Source: Colletes latitarsis
Taxonomy: Eukaryota; Arthropoda; Insecta; Hymenoptera; Colletidae
Direction: 5' to 3'
Assembly: GCF_051014445.1 (NCBI RefSeq)
Contig: NW_027488368.1
Span: 24,526,001 to 24,590,000, forward strand
DNA length: 64,000 bases
Under the pieces are notes generated by a model. That model did not search any database, had not been told where the DNA came from, and was given only the letters and a program-made list of their open reading frames with translations. Below are positions 53,501 through 63,141 of the stretch, piece after piece. Numbering within the stretch: position 1 is the stretch's first letter; each line of letters begins with the position of its first letter. A program made the position numbers and the translations under genes.

Positions 53501-56500
53501 ATCCTCTAAAATATTAATCGGACCAAGGTTTAATTGACTGTTTCAGTGTGGAACCATTCTACTACGTGGTCCAAGCCAGAAAAAAGCCAGGATCTGGCCA
53601 ACAAGTCCGCGAAAAATGCGAAGGTACGAGCCAGATGAAGATAAATCTCAGACCTACCCGAGGCATAACCGGCGTCATCCTCTAAAATATTAATCGCAAC
53701 CAGTTTAATTGACTGTTTCGTTGTGGAATCTCACTACTACGGGATCCAAACCAGAAAAAACCCAGGTTCTGACCAACAACTATGCGGACAACGCGAAAGT
53801 ATGAGCCTGATGATTGCAAATACCAGAACTAACCCAGGCATAACCAGCGTTATCCTCTAAAATACTAATCGGAACCAGCTTTTATTGACAGTGTGGTACC
53901 ACATTATTACGTGATCCAAGCCAGAAAAAGCCCAGGATCTGGCCAACAAGTATGCGAAAAATGCGAAAGAACGAGCCAGATGAGGGCAAATACCAGACCT
54001 AACCTAGACATAACCGGCGATATCCTCTAAAATCATAATCGCAAACAGGTTCAATTGACTTTTTCAGTGTGGTACCACATTACTACGTGATCCAAACCAG
54101 AAAAAGGCCAGGATCTGGCCAACAAGTATGCGAAAAACGCGAAAGTACGAGCCAGATGATTGCAAATACCAGGGCTAACCCAGACATAACCAGCGTTATC
54201 CTCTAAAATACTAATCGTAACCAGCTTTTATTGACAGTGTGGTACCACATTATTACGTGATCCAAGCCAGAAAAAGCCCAGGATCTGGCCAACAAGTATG
54301 CGAAAAATGCGAAAGTACGAGCCAGATGATGGCAAATACCAGACCTAACCTAGACATAACCGGCGATATCCTCTAAAATAATAATCGCAAACAGGTTTAA
54401 TTGACTTTTTCAGTGTGGTACCACATTACTACGTGATCCAAACCAGAAAAAGGCCAGGATCTGGCCAACAAGTATGCGAATAACGCGAAAGTACGAGCCA
54501 GATGAAGATAAATCTCAGACCTACCCGAGGCATAACCGGCGTCATCCTCTAAAATATTAATCGCAACCAGTTTAATTGACTGTTTCGTTGTGGAATCTCA
54601 CTACTACGGGATCCAAACCAGAAAAAAACCCAGGTTCTGGCCAACAACTATGCGGACAACGCGAAAGTATGAGCCTGATGATTGCAAATACCAGAACTAA
54701 CCCAGGCATAACCAGCGTTATCCTCTAAAATACTAAGCGGAACCAGCTTCTATTGACTGTTTCAGTGTGGTACCACATTACTACGTGATCCAAACCAGAA
54801 AAAGGCCAGGATCTGGCCAACAAGTATGCGAAAAACGCGAAAGTAGGAGCCAGATGATTGCAAATACCAGGGCTAACCCAGACATAACCAGCGTTATCCT
54901 CTAAAATACTAATCGGAACCAGCTTTTATTGACAGTGTGGTACCACATTATTACGTGATCCAAGCCAGAAAAAGCCAAGGATCTGGCCAACAAGTATGCG
55001 AAAAGTACGAGAGCACGAGCCAGATGATGGCAAATCCCAGACCTAACCCAGACATAACCAGCGTTATCCTCTAAAATACTAAGCGGAACCAGCTTCTATT
55101 GACTGTTTCAGTGTGGTACCACATTACTACGTGATTCAAACCAGAAAAAGGCCAGGACCTGGCCAACAAGTATGCGAAAAACGCGAAAGTATGAGCCAGA
55201 TGATTGCAAATACCAGAGCTAACACAGACATAACCAGCGTTACCCTCAAAAATACTAATCGGAACCAGCTTTTATTTACTGTCTCAGTGTGGTACCACAT
55301 TACTACGGGATCCAAGCCACAAAAAATCCAGGAACTGCTGGACAAGTATGCGAAAAATGCGAAAATTCGAGCCAGATGGTTGGAAATACCAGAACTAACC
55401 CAGACATAACCGGCGTTATCCTGAAAAATATTAATCGGAACCAGCTTTTATTGACTGTTTCAGTATGGTACCACAGTACTACGTGATCCAAACCAGAAAA
55501 AACCCAGGATCTGCCCAACAAGTATGCGAAAAACGCGAAAGTATGAGCCGGATGATTGCACATACCAGGACTAACCCAGACATAACCAGCGTTATCCTCT
55601 AAAATACTAATCGGAACCAGCTTTTATTGACGGTGTGGTACCACATTATTACGTGATCCAAGCCAGAAAAAACCCAGGATCTGGCCAACAAGTATGCGAA
55701 AAGTCCGAAAGAACGAGCCAGATGAGGGCAAATCCCAGACCTAACCGAGACATAACCGGCGTTATCCTCTAAAATATTAATCGCAGCCAGCTTTAATTGA
55801 CTGTTTCGGTGTGGTACCGCATTACTACGTGATCCAAACCAGAAAAAGGCCTGGATCTGGCCAACAAGTATGCGAAAAGTCCGAAAGTACGAGCCAGATG
55901 AGGGCAAATCCCAGACCTAACCGAGACATAACCGGCGTTATCCTCTAAAATATTAATCGCAACCAGTTTAATTGACTGTTCCGTTGTGGAATCTCACTAC
56001 TACGGGATCCAAACCAGAAAAAACCCAGGTTCTGGCCAACATCTATGCGAACAACGCGAAAGTATGAGCCTGATGATTGCAAATACCATAACTAACCCAG
56101 GCATAACCAGCGTTATCCTCTAAAATACTAAGCGGAACCAGCTTCTATTGACTGTTTCAGTGTGGTACCACATTACTACGTGATCCAAACCAGAAAAGGC
56201 CAGGATCTGGCCGACAAGTGTGCGAAAAACGCGAAAGTAGGAGCCAGATGGGGGCAAATCCCAGACCTATCCCAGACATTACCGGCGTTATCCTCCAAAA
56301 TAGTAATCGCAACCAGGTTTAATTGACTGTATCGGTGTGGTACCGCGTTACTACGTGACCCTAACCAGAAAAAGGCCTGGATCTGGCCAACAAGTATGCG
56401 AAAAACGCGAAAGTACGAGACAGATGACGGCAAATCCTAGACCTAACCGAGACATAACCGGCATTATCCTCTAAAATATTAATCGCAACCAGGTTTAATT

Positions 56501-58495
56501 GACTGTTTCAGTGTGGACCCACATTACGACGGTATCCAAACCACAAAAAACCCAGTATCTGCCCGGCAAGTAAGCGAGAAATGCGAAAGTATGTGCCTGA
56601 TGATTGCAAATACCAGAACTAACCCAGACATAACCAGCGTTATCCTCTAAAATACTAATCGGAACCAGCTTTTATTGACAGTGTGGTGCCACATTGCGAC
56701 GGGATCCAAAACACAAAAAGCCCGAGATCTGGCCAACAAGTAAGTGAAAAATGCGAAAGTACGTGCCAGATGGTTGGAAATACCAGAACTAACCCAGACA
56801 TAACCGGCGTTATCCTCAAAAATATTAATCGCAACCAGGTTTAATTGACTGTTTCAGTGTGGTACCACATTACTACGTGATCCAAACTAGAAAAAACCAA
56901 GGATCTGCCCAACAAGTATGCGAAAAACGCGAAAGTATGAGGGAGATGATTACAAATACCAGAACTAACCCAGACATAACCAGCGTTATCCTCTAAAATA
57001 CTAATCGGAACCAGCTTTTATTGACAGTGTGGTACCACATTACTACGTGATCCAAGCCAGAAAAAGCCCAGGATCTGGCCAACAAGTATGCGAACAATGC
57101 GAAAGTACGAGCCAGATGAGGGCAAATACCAGACCTAACCAAGACGTAACCGGCGTTATCCTTTAAAATATTAATCGCAACCAGGTTTAATTGACAGTTT
57201 CAGTGTGATACCACATTACTACATTGTCCAAGCCAGAAAATGGCCGGGATCTGGCCAGCAAGTATGCGAAAAATGCGAAAGTACGAGCCAGATGAGGGCA
57301 AATCCCAGACCTAACCCAGACATAACCTGCGTTATCCTCTAAAATATTAATCGCAACCAGGTTTAATTGACTGTTTCGGTGTGGTACCGCATTACTACGT
57401 GATCCATACCAGAAAATGGCCAGGATCCGGCCAACAAGTATGCGAAAAATGCGAAAGTACGAGCCAGATCAGGGCAAATACCAGACGTAACCCAGACATA
57501 ACCGGCGTTATCCTCTAAAATACTATTCGGAACCAGCTTCTATTGACTGTTCCAGTGTGGTACCACATTAGTACGTGATTCAAACCAGAAAAAGCCTAGG
57601 ATCTGGCCAACAGGTATGCGAAAAATACGAAAGCACGAGCCAGATGATGGCAAATCCCAGACCTTATCGAGACATAACCGGCGTTATCCTCTAAAATATT
57701 AATCGCAACCAGGTTTAATTGACTGTTTCGGTGTGGTACCGCATTAGTACGTGATCCAAACCAGAAAAAGCTCTGGATCTGGCCAACAAGTATGCGAAAA
57801 ATGCGAAAGTATGAGACAGATGACGGCAAATACTAGAACTAACCAAGACTTAACCGGCGTTATCTTGTATAATATTAATCGCAACCAGGTTTAATTGACA
57901 GTTTCGGTGTGGAACCACATTACGACGGTATCCAAACCACAAAAAACCCTGGATCTGCCCAACAAGTATGCAAAAACGCGAAAGTACGAGCCAGATGAGG
58001 GCAAATACCAGACCTAACCAAGACATAACCGTCGTTATCCTCTAAAATATTAATCGGAACCAGGTTTAATTGACTGTTTCAGTGTGGTACCACATTACTA
58101 CGTGGTCCAAGCCAGAAAAAGGCCAGGATCTGGCCAGCAAGTATGCGAAAAATGCGAAAGTATGTGCCTGATAATTGCAAATACCAGTACTAACCCAAAC
58201 GTAACCAGCGTTATCCTCCAAACTATTAATCGGAACCAGCTTTTATTGACTGTTTCAGTGTGGTACCACATTACTACGTGGTCAAAGCCAGAAAAAGGCC
58301 AGGATCTGGCCACCAAGTGTGCGAAAAACGCGAAAGTATGAGCCAGATGATTGCAAATACCAGAACTAACACAGACATAACCAGCGTTATCCTCTAAAAT
58401 ACTAATCGGAACCAGCTTTTATTTACTGTCTCAGTGTGGTACCACATTACTACGGGATCCAAACCAGAAAAAACTCAGAATCTAGCCAACAAGTA

Positions 58496-58517
58496 TTTTT
58501 TTTTTTTTTTTTTTTTT
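58496..58517 (-). other. Poly(A) tail of element copy 2 (T run on + strand)
   Basis: Twenty-two T's on the + strand, between satellite CCAACAAGTA and element GTCGTGGGG. On the element's strand this is CCCCACGAC followed by A's, the same 3' end as copy 1. The flanking satellite is cut in the CAACAAGTATG box, a different point from copy 1. Confidence 0.95.
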
Positions 58518-59002
58518 GTCGTGGGGAAAATCTTCGAAAGACTCCCTCCCACCTCCTTGGGGAGAGGTGGGAGGGGTGTGTGAGATTCCCCGCGCCCGTA
58601 CAACGACAGGCGCGGGACCTACCCACTAAAAACCCCACGGTGACCCTTCGGCACGCTTTGGGAGGATACCGGGAATCGCTCGAAGCATTCTTCCGGTATC
58701 CTCCCCGTGTCCGCGCTTTCGCGCCCATCCCCCGGGGGGACAATCGGTCCCCCCAGTAGACACACTGCCTCATAGCGGCGGGACGGGGCCGCGTTTAGTG
58801 GCGGCTGCGAGCCCCAACTCGCAACCGCCCGCGACCCCGTTTCCACCCCTCGGCGGCCGGGCGTTCATGGCCGCACCAGACCGCCGAGGGTGCCTCCCCT
58901 TGCGTCGGACCGGTAGGGGGAGGCACTCCTACCCCCAACCGGTCCGACCCGGCGCCGCCTGGCGGGAGGAGGGTCCACTCAGGACCCCCCTCCCAGCCTA
59001 GG
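58518..59002 (-). other. 3' UTR of element copy 2, with a 31-bp deletion
   Basis: Same hairpin chain as copy 1, including GCGC-GAAA-GCGC. The segment equivalent to 3900-3930 of copy 1 is missing at about 58784-58788. That segment is bounded by two GGCCCC direct repeats, of which one remains, so the loss looks like slippage or microhomology-mediated deletion. It removes one arm of the ATAGCGGCGGGA/TCCCGCCGCTAT hairpin. Confidence 0.8.
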
Positions 59003-62000
59003 TCATCCGCCACGCCGAGGCGGCCGCCCGCGACGCCTCGCGACCGGGCGACGACCTCGGGCCACCGCACGAGCGCGAGCTTCAGCGCGCCGCTGAAGCT
59101 CGCGCTGCCTCCCCGCGGCCTCCTTCTGCAACATTACGTTCTCGCAGAAGGAGGCCACGGCCCTCCACTTCTCCTCGCTGCCGAGCATGGCGCGCACCAC
59201 GCCCGGCAGCGAGACATCCCGCCCGACGACGCCGACCGGGACACGGCGCTCCCCCTCCCACGCGGGGCATACCTCCAGGGTATGATCCGCCGTGTCCTGC
59301 TCAGCGTCGCAGTGGCAGCAACGCGCCGTCGGCTCCTTCCCTATCCGGCACAGGTATCTTCCGAAGCTGCCATGCCCGGAAAATACCTGTGCCAGCCGGT
59401 AGGTGAGGCTGCCATGTCCTCTGTCCAGCCACTCCTTCAGGAGTGGCCGAACAGCCCCGACAGTCCGGTGCCCCGCGGTTGGCAGAGCCAGCCGCTCCTG
59501 CCACGCGAGCAACACGGACTGCCGGGCCTGGCGCTTCAAATCGCCCCAAGCAGGTTCCTGCCCGCCCGGGACCGCCCCCACCCCCGCGCGACGGTCGACG
59601 CGGTGCCGGTACATCACCGCGTGCGACCGCGCGAGCAGGTCCATGGGCGGCATCCCCGCTAGAACCGTCGCCGCCTCGTGTGTCATGGTCCGATACCCGC
59701 GGACGACCCTGAGCGCCATGCGCCTCTGCACCCGACGCAGCATAGTCATGCTGCGCCGGGAGGCAGCCAGGTCGTCCGCCCAGACGGGGGCCCCGTATAG
59801 GGCCACCGACTGGACCATTGCCACATAGAGGCGACGAACTCGGCCCGCCGGGCCCCCCAGGTTGGGCAGGATCCGGCCCAGAGCCGCAACCATCCTTTCC
59901 AACCGGGGGACCAGGCAGCGGAAATGCTTCTCGAAACGCCAGTGGCTATCGAGGATCAGCCCCAGATACCTGATCTGGGGCTTCACCTCGATGTCAGCCC
60001 CACCCACCCGAATCAGAGGGGGTGGCGGATCCTGCCGAGGTGAATGAAACGCAATCACCTCGGTCTTATGGACCGCCACCGTCATCCCCATCCCCCTGAT
60101 CCGGTCGACGACGCGTTGCGACCCCTCCTCCGCGCGACGCATGGCCCTCCCCCAGTGCGCCCCGACGGCCAGCACCAGTGTGTCATCCGCATAACACACC
60201 GTGCTGACGCCGTCGGGGAGGCCGGCCCGCAACACCGAGTCGTACGCGATGTTCCACAGGAGTGGCCCAAGGACCGATGCCTGCGGAACACCGCAGTACA
60301 CCTCCCTCCGCATATCACCATCCCGGCCCGGATACTCGATCCACCTGCCGCGGAGATAATCCCCGACGACCGCCCTGAGACAAGGAGGGACTCGATGATA
60401 TTCGAGCCCCTTCCTTATCCCTTCCCAGGGGAGGGTGTTAAAGGCATTGGCAATATCCTTGGATATTGCCAATGCAACCCCTCCCCGGGAGACGGCCGCC
60501 TCCGAGAGGGCCCTCACACGACCTATCGCGTCGATAGTCGATCGGCCCCCCCGGAAACCGAACTGGCAGTCGGCCAGACCGGGATCACCCCGCGACAGGT
60601 GCTCGACGAGGCGGGCAGCAATCACACGCTCGAAGAGCTTGCCCACCTCGTCGAGGAGACAAATGGGCCGGTATGCGGAGGGAGACTCCGCGGGCCGACC
60701 CTCCTTCCGGAGGAGGACCATCCTCGCCACCTTCCAACTGGGGGGGAATCGCCCGTCCCTCAGGCAGCGGTCGAACAACCGCCTGAGGTCGGCCCCAAGG
60801 ACGCCCTGGGTCAAGACCCAAACCCGGCCGGGCACACCATCCGGACCCGGGGCCGTGTTACGAACCCTGAGCCGTCTGATGGCCGCTGCCAGCTCCTCCT
60901 GCGTGACCCCCAGCTCGGCCGTCCACTCCACTGGGACAGCCGCCGCCGCCGGAGGACGCGGTCCCCTCTCCCCAATTGGGAAGAGTGTATTGACCACGTC
61001 CTCCAGCAGCCGGGGGTCAAGACCCTCGGTGACGGGTGGCGCCCACGGGCGGATCTTATTCAGCACCACCTTATATGGGCGCCCCCATGGATCGTCATCA
61101 AGGGTCTGGAGGAGCTCCTTCCATGCCTGGGTCTTGGCCCGTTTGATGGCGACCTGCAGAGCAACCCGCGCCACGCGGTATGCTCCATACAGGTCATCAG
61201 CTGCCCTCGCTCGCGCCACGCCGTCGCCTGTACGTTGACGACGGCGCGCGCGGGTGTACTGGCGTCGGGCGCGGACAGTCGCGACTCGCAACTCCGCGAT
61301 CGCGTCCGACCACCAGTACACCGCCCGGCGAGGAGAAGCCCGCCCGACCCGAGGCATCGCCGCGTCGCAAATACCCGCGACCAATGCTCCGAGCCGGGCG
61401 ACCTCCTCCTCTATGCTCGGCAACTCGGCCGCTCCCTGCGGCCAAGTTGCAGCGAGGGCAGCTGCCATCAGGGCGTCCTTGTCCAGGCGCCGAAGCGCCC
61501 AGCGGCGTGGTGGGGTGCCACGCAGGCGGCCGTGTCGGGATGCACTCGCGGCGGCAGAGACCTCCATCCGGATGTACCGGTGATCGGAGAGTGTCTCTGC
61601 CCCCGCGACCACGTGCCAACCCGACACCATGCGCACGGCGTTGGGGGTCGCGAATCCAACATCCACGATGGACCCCCCATATCGCCGCACGCATGTGTGC
61701 TCCGACCCCCGGATCAATACCCGGAGGTCGAGCCCCGCCGCCCAATCGCCCAGGATCCCGCCGCGAACGGAGGTCCTGGGGGATCCCCAAGCCACCGACT
61801 TGGCATTAAAATCCCCCAGGACCAGCACCGGCCGGGCCGCGTAGCGCTGCACGCATGCCGCGACCTCGGCCAGGTACAGCTCGAACGCAGCGTGACCGCT
61901 ACGGGGCGAAATGTAGCACCCCACCACAGCGACTCCCCCCCAGTCCACGGCGACGAATCCCCGACCGCGCTCCAACAAGGAGAACGGTGGGGACCCGTCG

Positions 62001-62185
62001 CCCCCTCCCCATACCGTCGCCACCAAGCCGTCCGCGTCGCCCACCCAATGAGGGTGATCAGGGACGCGGTACGGCTCGGCGGCGACCGCCAGGCCAACCC
62101 CCCACTCCGCGAGGACTTGGGACATCAAGTCCTGTGCCGCGCGGCAGTGGTTGAGGTTGGCCTGGAGGAGGAGGCGGGGCGGCAT
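59003..62185 (-). CDS. R1-clade ORF2: endonuclease, reverse transcriptase and zinc knuckle
   Basis: Polyprotein of 1060 residues that nicks target DNA and reverse-transcribes element RNA onto it. I chose the ATG at 62185-62183 because it overlaps the ORF1 stop as TAATG and sits directly before the endonuclease motif QANLNHCRAAQDL; the frame is open 123 codons further upstream, but that part only overlaps ORF1. Endonuclease residues: Asn12, Glu37, GDFN at 124-127, Asp175 (IVDVGFA), SDH at 200-202. Reverse transcriptase: motif A Asp577, PQAS with Ala636 where Gly is expected, YADD at 665-668. The knuckle C-x2-C-x8-H-x4-C is at 956-973. No stop or frameshift interrupts it. Lys576 before the catalytic Asp and Ala636 differ from copy 1 (Leu and Gly), so activity is doubtful. 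No RNase H domain is seen. Confidence 0.95.
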   Translation of the reverse strand: MPPRLLLQANLNHCRAAQDLMSQVLAEWGVGLAVAAEPYRVPDHPHWVGDADGLVATVWGGGDGSPPFSLLERGRGFVAVDWGGVAVVGCYISPRSGHAAFELYLAEVAACVQRYAARPVLVLGDFNAKSVAWGSPRTSVRGGILGDWAAGLDLRVLIRGSEHTCVRRYGGSIVDVGFATPNAVRMVSGWHVVAGAETLSDHRYIRMEVSAAASASRHGRLRGTPPRRWALRRLDKDALMAAALAATWPQGAAELPSIEEEVARLGALVAGICDAAMPRVGRASPRRAVYWWSDAIAELRVATVRARRQYTRARRRQRTGDGVARARAADDLYGAYRVARVALQVAIKRAKTQAWKELLQTLDDDPWGRPYKVVLNKIRPWAPPVTEGLDPRLLEDVVNTLFPIGERGPRPPAAAAVPVEWTAELGVTQEELAAAIRRLRVRNTAPGPDGVPGRVWVLTQGVLGADLRRLFDRCLRDGRFPPSWKVARMVLLRKEGRPAESPSAYRPICLLDEVGKLFERVIAARLVEHLSRGDPGLADCQFGFRGGRSTIDAIGRVRALSEAAVSRGGVALAISKDIANAFNTLPWEGIRKGLEYHRVPPCLRAVVGDYLRGRWIEYPGRDGDMRREVYCGVPQASVLGPLLWNIAYDSVLRAGLPDGVSTVCYADDTLVLAVGAHWGRAMRRAEEGSQRVVDRIRGMGMTVAVHKTEVIAFHSPRQDPPPPLIRVGGADIEVKPQIRYLGLILDSHWRFEKHFRCLVPRLERMVAALGRILPNLGGPAGRVRRLYVAMVQSVALYGAPVWADDLAASRRSMTMLRRVQRRMALRVVRGYRTMTHEAATVLAGMPPMDLLARSHAVMYRHRVDRRAGVGAVPGGQEPAWGDLKRQARQSVLLAWQERLALPTAGHRTVGAVRPLLKEWLDRGHGSLTYRLAQVFSGHGSFGRYLCRIGKEPTARCCHCDAEQDTADHTLEVCPAWEGERRVPVGVVGRDVSLPGVVRAMLGSEEKWRAVASFCENVMLQKEAAGRQRELQRRAEARARAVARGRRPVARRRGRPPRRGG
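60443..60475 (-). repeat. Palindrome within RT motif A (copy 2)
   Basis: Same palindrome with 15-bp arms (the sixteenth pair is lost by a substitution at 60476). The central two bases read TT on the + strand, hence AA on the element's sense strand, giving Lys576 in place of the Leu of copy 1. Confidence 0.9.
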
Positions 62186-62187
62186 TA
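62183..62187 (-). promoter_or_regulatory. TAATG stop-start overlap between ORF1 and ORF2
   Basis: ORF1 ends ATG-AAT-TAA and the last A of TAA is the first base of the ORF2 ATG. The same kind of overlap (UAAUGA) in the silkworm R1-clade element SART1 is known to drive ORF2 translation by termination and reinitiation. The equivalent role here is inference from position. Confidence 0.75.
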
Positions 62188-63141
62188 ATTCATGGCCGCG
62201 CCAGCCTCCTCCCGGCCGTCCGTCCCCGTAGCACCGTCCACCTCCATGGAGGACGATGCCACCGCCCTCGGCACCGGAGCCGGTGCAGCCCGCCTCTTCC
62301 TCTCCTTCCGGGAGGGGGGGGAGCACATCTTGCTCCCCACCCTGTGATCGGCTGGCCTCCCCATGTCCGCACACAGCGGGCAGTGGGGGGCCGCCGAGCA
62401 CTGGCTCGCACGGTGCTCTTTGGCACCGCAGCGGTAACACTGACCGCTGCGGTCCACCGGCGAGGTGCACCACTGCCTCACGTGCCCCAATTCGAGGCAG
62501 CGGTGACACTGGAGCGGGCGCGGCGCGAGGATTTCCACTCGCGCCGAAACCCACCCCACCAACACCCTCCCGGATTCCGCCACCTTACGGGCGGCGGAGA
62601 GGGGGCACCGGGCCCACACCGACCCGAGGCCGGAGGGCGACCTGCGGATCTCTCCGATCCGCAGGTCCTCCACAGGACAGTCCCCCGCCCTCGCAAGGGC
62701 ACGGGACACATCCTGTGCGCTGACCGAGTCGTCCAGCCCACAAACGCGCATCTCCGTGCGCTTCGTGGGCCGGGCGACCCGGACACCTCGCTCGCCCAGC
62801 TGCTCCCGGAGCCTCTGGGCGAGACGATCCGCCTTCGCGCCGCCTTCTGCACCGGGGATCTCCAGCAAGAGACCCCCGGTCACGGCCCTCTTCGCCCTCA
62901 CGGAGGCGATGCCCAGCTCTACCAGGGAGATATTCTCCCTGGCGAGCCGCATCGCCTCCGCGAGGGTCAGGTCGCCCCCCTGCGCAACGGTCAGCGTCAC
63001 CGCTGCCGTTTTTGGGGGACGACCTGGTCGTGCCTTCCCGACCTTCGCGGCCTTTACCTTGGCCGCCGGCGGCGGAGGCGGAGGCTGCGGTTGCGAGGCC
63101 TTCCTCGCCGCCCGCTTCGCCTTCCGCCCCACCACCTCACT
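62185..63141 (-). pseudogene. R1-clade ORF1, C-terminal part (RRM-like region and three zinc knuckles)
   Basis: Gag-like nucleic-acid-binding protein that packages element RNA. This part follows an in-frame TAG (63142-63144) and continues the same frame as the N-terminal part. Numbering from the GTG codon at 63135, it has a Lys/Pro-rich linker (1-45), a region around 120-205 that resembles the RRM-like fold common in R1 ORF1 (RTEMRVCGLDDSVSAQDV and later VEIL), then knuckles at C210-C213-H218-C223, C233-C236-H241-C246, and a longer third one C252-C255-H264-C271. A basic cluster (RKERKRR) follows. The frame ends with TAA overlapping the ORF2 start. The GTG is not a plausible eukaryotic start, so I regard this as the downstream half of one interrupted ORF1. 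Confidence 0.85.

Larger units (their letters stand above)
21541..58495 (+). repeat. Satellite subfamily B block (~210 monomers)
   Basis: Same orientation and same basic 176-bp monomer as subfamily A, but with consistent changes: AATCGCAACCAGG or AATCGGAACCAG, GTTTCGGTGTGG, AAAAAGGCCAGGATCTGGCC, TATGCGAAAAATGCG, GTACGAGCCAGATGAGGGCAAATACC, and CAGACATAACCGGCGTTATCC. At least two alternating kinds exist: a CGCAACCAGGTTTAATTGACTG type and a CGGAACCAGCTTTTATTGACTG type. A 170-bp derivative of the second lacks six bases (GACAGTGTGG instead of GACTGTTTCAGTGTGG). Many internal segmental duplications occur. No genes are visible. Confidence 0.95.

Noticed and set aside
22180..57829. Dozens of 60-173 aa open frames on the - strand of the satellite, many close to 96 aa and similar to each other
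   Set aside because: They recur at multiples of 176 bp. The two halves of each predicted protein translate the same monomer region in two frames, because 176 is not a multiple of three. No start context, known domain or selection signal is apparent.
1..58495. CRISPR-like array
   Set aside because: Direct repeats are contiguous 176-bp monomers with no unique spacers, and the sequence is clearly eukaryotic.
21541..58495. CENP-B box in the satellite
   Set aside because: I looked for the TTCGnnnnAnnCGGG pattern around GTTTCGGTGTGG and ACTACGGGATCC and found no match with the required spacing.
60044..62188. 714-codon open frame antisense to ORF2 (and a 370-codon one at 1528-2640)
   Set aside because: GC-rich coding sequence rarely uses the codons that create antisense stops, so long shadow frames are expected. 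No motif is recognisable except the palindrome-derived ALAISxDIANA.
59003..62554. ORF2 read from the far-upstream start at 62554 (1183 aa)
   Set aside because: The first 123 codons only overlap ORF1's zinc-knuckle region and resemble no endonuclease sequence. The ATG at the TAATG overlap precedes the endonuclease directly.
62185..63135. GTG codons at 63135 and 63987 as real starts of two ORF1 genes
   Set aside because: GTG initiation is not expected in an animal retrotransposon. The frames are continuous through the TAG and beyond the window edge.
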